This document shows positions 55,582 through 64,000 of a stretch of DNA of 64,000 nucleotides, piece after piece (position 1 is the first letter of the stretch; the number at the start of each line of letters is the position of its first letter). The notes below the pieces were generated by a model. The model saw only the letters and a list, made by a program, of their open reading frames with translations, ran no database searches and was not told the DNA's origin. The DNA comes from Batrachochytrium dendrobatidis JAM81 (Eukaryota; Chytridiomycota; Chytridiomycetes; Rhizophydiales). Position numbers and translations under genes: made by a program. The stretch is from the NCBI RefSeq assembly GCF_000203795.2, contig NW_006281108.1, forward strand, positions 563,868-627,867. The letters run 5' to 3'.

Positions 55582-57359
55582 TCAGACCTTGCGCTTGTAA
55601 ATTCTATATATAAATGTGACGAGTAGTAAGAGCACAAGGTCAGATTGACAATCAAACAGTTCAGGGATATTCAATATTGTAAATACAGTACCTGTTCATA
55701 AAGGTCACAAACATATCACGAGGAATAAGCCCATCTTCAATCTTTTCAATAAGCACCGAAATGCGTTTGTAGCTTTCTTCTTCGTACTCGTGATAAATAC
55801 GCTCAATCTCGAGTTCTTTGTAAACGTTTTTTACAATGGCTACCGAATCGGCATTCTTTTTTCCGTAGCATTGCTACAAATCAGAAACGATAGTGTTTAA
55901 AGTGAGTATAAAAGAATGATTAGCACCATAAGCGTATGCTCGAGTATCTCGACGATGGGTGAAAATCCAACTTACATCAAGAAGTGTACGCTGTTCGGGA
56001 GAAGCACGAGAAAGTGCTTGAACAATTAGCCATCCACATTTGTTGTCTTCAATATCGGTACCAATCTTTCCAATGGTTTCAGGAGTACCATAACAGTCCA
56101 AATAGTCGTCCTGAACTTGGAAATATTCACCAAGAGGAAGGAGAACATCACGGGCCTGAATATATGCACGCTCTTCGGTGATTCCAGCAAGACGCATAGC
56201 AAGAGCAATTGGAAGGTAAAACGAATAGTAGGCAGTTTTGAATTCAACAATATAAGCATGCCTAGAATGGTATAGTCGTATTTGACAGGATTGTCCATGG
56301 TAAAGAAATTAGCATTGGGTTGCACCAATCGTTCAATAACTAGATTGTACATGTTTACCAAGTAGACTACATACTTTTCAATTGAAAAACGGTCAAGATC
56401 GACATCGCCTTCAGGGGCAGTGATCAAGTCCATAAGCTGACCAAGCTCGGTCTGATAGGTAACCTCGTGAAAGAGTTCAAGAAAATCACCATAGGCAGGA
56501 TGAGTTTTAAAATACTTTTTGAGCATCTGATAGATGGCTGCCTCGACAATAAAACTGTCGTTGATGGCAACCATACCAACATTTTCCTAAAAACTCGCAG
56601 TAGATTAAATTTTGGTAAATATAGAATACAATACAACACAGTATGAATCAAGAGTTTACTTTTTTGTACCAGCATGGTTGGCCACGACGTGTGAGCGATC
56701 CGTCCATGATATCATCAGAGATCAAAAAGAATGCTTGCAACTAAAGAAGAATGAGTGCATGCATCAAGTTTACACACCATTGTGGTTAAAAATGATTCTA
56801 TAGGTGAATATCAACACTGAGCATCAGCTGGTGTTAGCCTATTGACTCTACAACTTACAAACTCAATACACCATCCAAGAACTTGTGATTGGAAAAGCTC
56901 ATCAGCTGTAAGTTCTCTCTTCAAAATTGATTCAAGAGCGGAAGGAACAGTGAGCCCACGGTTCATCTTGCCTATGTAGCATGAATACAGTGTTCAACAA
57001 ACAGGTATACAAGCAAGCCAACAAAGCAGTGCATCGATCATACCTCCAGGAACTGTAGCATCCAACATGTTGCGGATCCACTGCTTGCCATTCTCTGGCA
57101 GTCTATACAAGGCCAAACCATCAAGAAGATCCTTGGAAATAACATCATAAGTAGCCATGAAGGAATCACGTTCAGTCCTAGCCAGCTTGATTTTTTTAGC
57201 CAGCTGTTGATTAGTATTAAGATCGGCTTGCTGAGAGAGTAGCATTGCGGAGCGAGTGAGGTTGTGATGGAGTGGATAGCGGGTAACAGTAGTGACTGGC
57301 AAGAGCAGGGTAGTCAAAGGACAGGTAAAAGAACGACACAGCAGTAACCGGCGGATCAT
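55582..57359 (-). CDS. ERG20: Farnesyl diphosphate synthase
   Basis: Seven minus-strand exons (57359-57044, 56971-56859, 56740-56660, 56586-56375, 56261-55976, 55873-55692, 55603-55582) close in phase and give 403 residues. Both aspartate-rich motifs are present: DDIMD in [20 protein letters not shown], and DDYLD in [12 protein letters not shown]. The two Phe at positions -5 and -4 before the first motif are the chain-length signature of eukaryotic FPP synthases. The enzyme condenses DMAPP and GPP with IPP to farnesyl diphosphate for sterols, dolichol, ubiquinone and protein prenylation. The last exon is only 22 bp and supplies the conserved YKRK end. About 50 extra N-terminal residues ([20 protein letters not shown]...) look like a mitochondrial presequence; a second start, MLLSQQ, would give a cytosolic form. 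Confidence 0.93.
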
Positions 57360-57468
57360 GAATTCATATTAAAAAGGTTTCTTGATGATTCTTGCTTGTT
57401 CAAGCGAATCCATCCTAACATTAAACACATCGACTTAATTTTTAAACTGATTCATTTGACATTCCATT

Positions 57469-59179
57469 TTATATCTTGCCATCATAATGACGAACCATGA
57501 CATCTTTTGTAAAATCATTGAATGTCTTTTCTGGAGTAAGCTTGTAATCAACATTGGGCTATGTTTACAATTCAATTAGTCAACTGCATTCATAATTGGC
57601 AGTAATGATGTTCATCGAGGTTTACCTGCATAAAGACTGCAAATGTGTTTCGTGCAAGATCGGGATAAGCTGCTCCACGAACCAAATGGGGTGTAGCAAC
57701 CAGCAGGCCACGACTGCCGACTTGTGCAGCCTCACCAATTTGAAATGCCAAACAGTCGGCTGGAATCTTGACCTGAACAAATTCCCCACCACGACCTTGG
57801 ATGTAAAGACCTGCGGGTCCAAGTGCTTCTGCTACCTCGGGATTGGATTTGTCTGCCTCCTTGAACTCTCCATTGGACTCGTCAAAGTACATGGCGCTGG
57901 TTAGACCCGTCAGCTAGATGCCACGAGATGTGTAAATAAGCAGAATGTATAGCCTTTAAAAATATGTCGCTGTAACTCACCATACTGTGATCAATGTGCA
58001 AACCGCACCACGAATCAAGATTTCCACCATCTGGAGTAGGAGCGGCAGACTTGGCATCAATGGGAAAGTAGTGCAGCAAACGTGCCTTGATTGTGTCCGA
58101 CTTGTCAATGGCTTCATGCATGAAATGAGCTGGAAGGTCGGGATACTTTTCGACCAAAAACTTGTCGCAGTGAATACTAACGAGTTTTCCTACTTCAACA
58201 ATGAGTTGACCAAGCTGTAGATAGTATGTTAAGCTACTTGGTTTCAACGTGAGAGCCAATACAGAATTCAAACATCCCAAATCACGATACGCTAAATCAC
58301 TACATATTGATTCACCTCCATGAAGGCTTCACGAAGCTCAGGTAGCTTTTCTGGCCACACATTGGGATAGCCATATTCAGGGAATTTAGCCAGATAGTCG
58401 CTGTTGGTAGACATGGGTGGAACATCCCTAATAGGATCTGAGAGTTTCCAAAACATGTGTTAGTATCATCTACCTGAAATTAGAATACTAGCAAGTTTGA
58501 GATGTGTATAGGAAAAGCAAGACCATGGCAGATCAGTTGTGAATAGATGGAAAATGCACTTTTAGATGATGACCAATGCCAGAGAAATGGCTACTGAATC
58601 AGACTTACTGTTGTAGTAAGATCCTTTGGCAGTATCAGGCTTGCCATTCATAATCTCTTTGCCATGAGACCATCCAAACAGATATGATGACTTGGTGTGG
58701 GTCACAGCCTGTAACTGCTCCTCTGGCAGAGCAGCAAACACCGATGCAAGGCGTAGAAGACGCTGACGCATGGCAGCAAATCCCTACACCACCCAATACA
58801 ACCGATCGTGAAAGTGGAAATGTGTATCAGCAAATATCCATGTTGAATATATCAAGTCTTTACAGTGCACTCGAGTGATCTTGAAACTTACAGGGACATT
58901 CTTGACAAAACATGCACCCAGGCATCCAGGAGAACTACCAAAAGCTTCTGCTATGGCAGCAGACAGGTTTTTTGAAGAGTCTTTAATGTCGTTATAATCA
59001 AGAAGAACCTATTCACAAGTAAAACCCATGTTTACAAATCCAAATGTAAGCTACGAATAAAACTACACTTGTGTTGGCCCTGGCAAGCCAGCTCAAACAG
59101 CATAAGCAATATTCTAAAAACAATGTTATAGCTGGGTGTTGACACAGGACGATCAACTCACAACAGCTGGGGCAGTCAT
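57469..59179 (-). CDS. 2-oxoglutarate/Fe(II)-dependent oxygenase (isopenicillin-N-synthase-like)
   Basis: Seven minus-strand exons (59179-59162, 59008-58892, 58783-58609, 58437-58316, 58214-57981, 57913-57626, 57558-57469) give 347 residues, with phase matching at every junction. Metal ligands are visible as HxD in WCGLHIDHSMLTGLTSAMY and a later His in LVATPHLVRG. The ARNTFAVFMQPN stretch is the 2-oxoglutarate-binding R-x-S/T region. Length and motif order fit the IPNS/clavaminate-like dioxygenases. The first coding exon is only 18 bp (MTAPAV). There is no signal peptide, so a cytosolic oxidation reaction on an unknown small substrate is likely. It lies just upstream of and on the same strand as FPP synthase, and diverges from the WD40 gene. 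Confidence 0.85.
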
Positions 59180-59662
59180 AGTGAAACTTGAGGTAAGTTG
59201 CAGATGATGTCAAGGAGTTTATTCAATACTCGAGATGCTCAATGCATTCAACCAGTCAAAGCATTAATCTTGTCTGATAGTCAATGCTTAGCATTCAAAA
59301 ACGGCATATGACTCACATGCACATGACCATCTGGTGCTCACAGCTTGCTGATGTAAATATGCTTTGGATGCAATTCACCAAGCACACTGGTAAAGTCGGA
59401 TCCTGCTATAAGCATATTCCAGCAACTCACTATGCCACACTGCACATGAGCGACATTCTCATTCATGCTTGATGAAAGCTTGTTTCTCCACTCGACTACT
59501 TTATTGATTGGCAGCAAACTCGAGCACTTGCTGATATCTGATGCTCTAAATTAAAGCAAATTTCAACGGCAAAAGGGATGCTCAAAGGCAATCATTTGAT
59601 AACCCTAGGCAACTCTATCCATGCCATAACTCCCTCTATCCTGAGCATTCTCGTTAATAGGG
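59180..59662. other. Intergenic region between divergent genes
   Basis: About 480 bp forming the 5' regions of the oxygenase (minus) and WD40 (plus) genes. Short frames only. Confidence 0.4.
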
Positions 59663-62600
59663 ATGGCCATTAATTATGCACGTCCGTAACAATTGAATCA
59701 ACTTTAATTCAAGGCTTGTAGAGTCAATTTACAAGTCAATTCAAGAATCCCTTGCTGTATATCAAAGGGCCAACATTAAAAGCTAATTTTATCCTAATTA
59801 ACTTTTTACATTCCCACAGGCTTAGGACATTCAGCAATCCCTTATTGCTGTTGGCCCTTGATATAGTTGAATCAGTAAAGGGCTGCATGAAGCATGCATT
59901 AGGCAACGCCTCAAGATGTTATCCTACTTTAACTAGCTTATTCACTTATATTTTATAATCATTATCTTTAGCAATCAGTTCCGTGCGGGCACTCAGATAC
60001 GTCACGCAGCTCAAGCTCTCTCTAAATCGTATTGTCCAACACTTGAATCAGCCAATACACGACAAAGTTCTTGCAGCAGTAAGAGTATTGTCAGCATAAA
60101 ATCAGCTCCATTATCAACTACTAGCCATTTGCTTGTTCCAACGTCACTCTACAAGCGCTTTTTGTATAATAATCGTTGGCCTGTAGTAGTAGCAATTACA
60201 TTGACTATAACAATAACCTTCTTTCCCACTGGTACGTCAAACAATCCACAGACATCGAATTTGTGGAAATCTGTGTTTGGAATAGAAACCCAGCCAACCT
60301 CGAAACAAACTCAAGAGTCGCCATCTGAACAGATAGGAATTACCAACACTTCAGAATCTACTAAAGGATTACATTCGATCGTATCTACGGATTGCTCAGA
60401 ATACTCGACCACGCTAGCGATTGCTACATCGACTGTACGAAACAATCCCTTACCGACTTCTGCAATGACATCGTGGTTTACCTACAGTAACTTCAAATCT
60501 ACCGGATCTGCAGTTGCCAATACTGTACAACCCCAAGACACTACACACTACGAGCCGCTTTCTCCAGAAACTCCTAGTACATTGACGGCTCCTGCAATGA
60601 AGCCACTTGCTCATGTGCTTCCTTTTGATACTTCCGAGTTGGCAAGCCTGCAACGCCCTGCAACGATCAAGCGCAGCTCCGTCCTGATTGCTGCTGCCAA
60701 TAAGCACCCCTTGGTGCCTTCTAGCAATACTGCTGCTGAAGATGGATCTTTCAACCACACATTTAGTCCATCTCTCCCACAGGAGCATCGTCACCATGCC
60801 CGTCATCTACGCAAACCATCACTACAGGATCATGCACATACTAGTCAGAACAGCATATTGCTACAAACCCTTGAAGCCGCACCTCGTGCAGCAATTGCCT
60901 GTGTGTCCCTTTCTGCTGATGGATCGATGGTCCTGGCTGGTGCTAGAGATGGATCTATCCATATCTGGTCTGTTGTGCATCCACAGTCCATCACTGCAGA
61001 ATCAGACCCCAAACCATGTCATACCACGGATGTCCAATATAGAGAGCAATCTGACCCAGCTTGTTTAAACACTTTTGGTAAACATAGGGTGTTGGTGGGA
61101 CATGCCAAAAGTGTTACTTGCATTCATTCTGTTGGTGCGGTGTTGTTTTCCACCAGTGAGGATGGGACTGTCATGATTTGGGATACAACAGATGGAAGTC
61201 TGGTTCGTACTATTCGTGCTCATTCAGGCTTTGCCACTGCAGTGTGTTCTGCTCAAGGTTTGGTCTACACTGGTGGTGCTGATTCCCTCATTAGTGCTTG
61301 GAGTCCTAAAACTGGACGTCGTAAATGGGTAATGCCTGGTCACACTGGCTGGATCACTGCATTGGAAGCCGCTCTCGAACATCCAAATCGATTGTATTCC
61401 TCTGCAACGGACTGTACAATCCGTATTTGGGACACGGAGAGTGGACGAGTGCTACGAGCATTGAGTGGTCATAGTTCGTGGGTCCATTCAATTGCTGTTA
61501 CTCGCGACTTCATCTATTCAGGTTCTCGTGATGGAGAGATCAAGACTTGGAGTGCAACGACTGGTGATTGTTTGAGTTCATTTATTGGTCACGATGGTAA
61601 TGCTATTCATAGTATTACTGTTGCCAATCATCAGATTGTATCGTGTGGTCAGGATGGATGCATTGTTTTGTGGGATTTGGAGTCACAGGTTCCTGTAAAG
61701 GTTGTCAAGGCTCATTCGTCTGCTGTCACATCTATCAAGACTGCTGCAAATGGTTCAATTTTAGTGAGTGGTTCCCTAGATTCTGCTGTCAAAGTATGGA
61801 ATCTTGCAGCTCTAGCCATCGACGATCATGAAAGCCAAAGTTCCTCTCTCAGTGAAATTTCTTTTCCAACTCCTCCACTCTCACCTAGATCCTCGTTTGG
61901 ATCATATCGGCGATCTTGGTCTGCTGCAGGATCATATCTTGGTTCCAACTCTCAATCTCAGTCCCCTATACTATCGCGCGAACTGCCCGGTGTACCCCCT
62001 CTGCAGATCCGCACTACATTCGACACAGATAATCAGATGCGCCTCACTTATAGCCAGAAACGCAGCTCGTATACTGGTTCGTTGGCTAGTTCGCAAAATG
62101 AGTCCATTGTGAATTCATATACACATTCATACACTTTGCCTGCACATGCATCGTCCCACACTACAAATAACTTGTATAGTGAGGTGTCTACCCAGAGACT
62201 ACGAGATCAACTTACTAAAGCTCACGAGCAATTATCTCATCACGACAGGGTAAAGCTTCAATTGAAGGGAGAGCTATCTACTTTACGCACCATTCTTGCT
62301 CAGTCCAAGTCGGAGATTTCGGATTTACGCGGTCAGTTGGAGCAGGAACAACAAGTGTCAAATCAACTAAACGAAACCAAAAGTTCTTTGGCCTTGGTCA
62401 AGATGGAACTCAATGCAACTCGTTTTGGGTACGACGGAGCTCTCTCTTGGATATTCCAGCAAGTGCATCGACAGTTTCTCGCGTCAGAGATTGAGCTTCA
62501 TTCCATCAATCGGCTACTGCATCACCCATACACGAACCTACTGGATGATTTGGCAAATGATGAACACACCCAACCTCCTGAGCGCAATTGGGAGTTTGAT

Positions 62601-64000
62601 TCTGATTGGGATTCTGATACTGATACGGGTGCCAACTCTCCATGGTGGCGGACAGAAATCTCTCCCCATACACCTGCATGGTCAAAAAAAGCAATTCTTT
62701 GGCCATATTTCAGTGCTCCTATTGAAGAATTAGAGGATGATCAAAAGCAATCTTTCACTTTTGACTCTAGCAAGCTTCCATCACAGTCTGTTGTATCTCC
62801 ACATCTAGATCGCTCTCAAACTGGTTTATCAGATTTGCAAACGAGTCAAAAACTTCTTTCTAGTTGGGAACAGTCCAGCACATTGCCTCCACTACCGAGC
62901 AATTCTTTGGTACATATTTCTAAAAACTCCGTGGCAGGAGCTGAATCCTCCTTGGTCTTACTGGCTGCACATGTTCCCGAGACGACTGGCTCTTCTCAAA
63001 GCTATATGCCACCTCAAGGCTTTTATGAAAGCAGTGACTCAAACTCTGTTTCAACACGTAGCTTGTCCTCAAACAATTCATTGTCTGATGCTATAGAGTC
63101 CAATCACACTACTCGAAACTTTTCTTTTTCGGGTCTCAAAGCTTCCAAGAAAAATGCGATTGATGTAGATGATTCTCTGGCCTCTGTCCAAGTTAAGCGA
63201 GCTAGTGTTCGAAATTCTGTCTTTTTAACTTCTTCGTTGCAACCCTCAACTTGGCTTCAGCCATTTCAATCTTTGATGGGATTCAGCGATACCAAGTTTA
63301 TTCAAGACAACGGGTCTCAGACAACTCACAGAAGCGAGCGCGACGAATCACAAAGCGCAGCTTCTACTAATGGAATCGAGCGACCCATGGCAACTATACA
63401 CCGTAAGAAGAAGCCCAAACGCCCTGCTGCGATTGTCAAGGTGAATACTAGTGAGGTATACCGTTTTGATGAGGATAAAGTCGATACTGCACTTTTTAGT
63501 GATGACAAGTCCTCTACACCTGAAAACGATGTGGATCATGCAAAGCAGCCTCTTAGATCCTACTCGCGTACTTCTCGCTCGCATTCGACCCAGTCTCGCA
63601 AATCTGGCGCAGATTTAATCACTAGTAGTACAGCCACTACAACAGAGTGGAAAAAGGATCCGCACACTGTGCAGGTCTTGGAAGACTTTCTTAATGATCA
63701 GGGCAATATTTCTGATATTGAATTCAAGGGTCCTGCTCGTGTTGCACGAATTCCGGCCAGACCACGTAGACACACCATTTTAGATGGACTTGTTCAATAT
63801 ATAGAGCCTTCACCTGTTTCTTCGCCAGCATCAAGTAAAATCAGCAGTAAACGCTTGACAGCTATTCCATCACGCAGATCATTCCAATACACTCCAGGTA
63901 GTTGTGCATCCGATGCATCCGATACATCGCCATCAAATCGCTACTTGCCTCTCTACACAACTTCACCCAAACAATCTGCTGGGTCCATTGCGTCGGATCG
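59663..64000 (+). CDS. WD40-repeat protein with N-terminal membrane segment and long serine-rich tail (partial, runs off right edge)
   Basis: The frame beginning after a splice acceptor at 59971 stays open to the right edge. A small exon 59663-59685 (MAINYARP/gtaaca) joins it in the right phase and is the proposed start, but with moderate certainty. Near residues 78-93 lies a hydrophobic stretch (WPVVVAITLTITITFF). From about residue 310 to 625 there are seven WD40 repeats, with GH...D...W/D pairs such as GHAKSVTCIHSV, EDGTVMIWD, TDCTIRIWD, RDGEIKTWS, QDGCIVLWD and LDSAVKVWN. A proposed coiled coil (HEQLSHHDRVKLQLKGELST onward) is followed by more than 500 serine-rich residues. WD40 propellers are protein-interaction platforms. 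The family was not recognised. Confidence 0.82.

Overview
The window looks like nuclear DNA of a chytrid fungus, most probably a Batrachochytrium species. The evidence is as follows. The base composition is AT-rich and the genes carry many short GT-AG introns. There is a CBM18-plus-deacetylase protein, a Crinkler-type (CRN) gene, and small secreted proteins opening with MKLSIAVLSSILAVCSVT-like signal peptides. No sequence search was run; the genus call rests on remembered family features.

Layout. 1-20.4 kb is a conventional gene-dense block: the 3' end of a lysine-rich protein gene, two tandem G-protein alpha subunits, a C1/peroxin-dysferlin membrane protein, proteasome ATPase RPT5, a Sel1-repeat protein, an SH3 protein with a C-terminal membrane anchor, and a three-CBM18 chitin-deacetylase-like protein. 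20.4-43.5 kb is a repeat-rich, gene-poor compartment: a 5'-truncated phosphoesterase, four secreted-protein genes (three sharing promoter and signal peptide), a broken CRN gene, a decayed gene, a probable solo LTR, direct and inverted segmental duplications, and one large gene (helical repeats plus DUF4246). 43.6-64 kb is gene-dense again: a RasGEF, a divergent pair of Hsp20-like genes, a CBS-domain protein, a TLC-domain membrane protein, an EDR1/transglutaminase-like protein, farnesyl diphosphate synthase, a 2-oxoglutarate oxygenase and a WD40 protein that runs off the right edge.

Connections. The Galpha pair and the RasGEF are signalling components. RPT5 and the Hsp20-like pair belong to protein quality control. 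FPP synthase supplies sterol and prenyl precursors. The CBM18 protein, CRN gene and secreted proteins are the kind of genes expected at the host or cell-wall interface, and most of them sit in the repeat-rich compartment.

Exon coordinates were worked out by hand from splice signals, reading-frame phase and family conservation. Where the phase closes exactly and the protein has the expected family length (Galpha 354 and 353 aa, RPT5 434 aa, FPPS 403 aa) the models are strong. Where it does not (the middle of the CBS gene, exon 1 of the WD40 gene, a 3n intron in the SH3 gene) this is stated.
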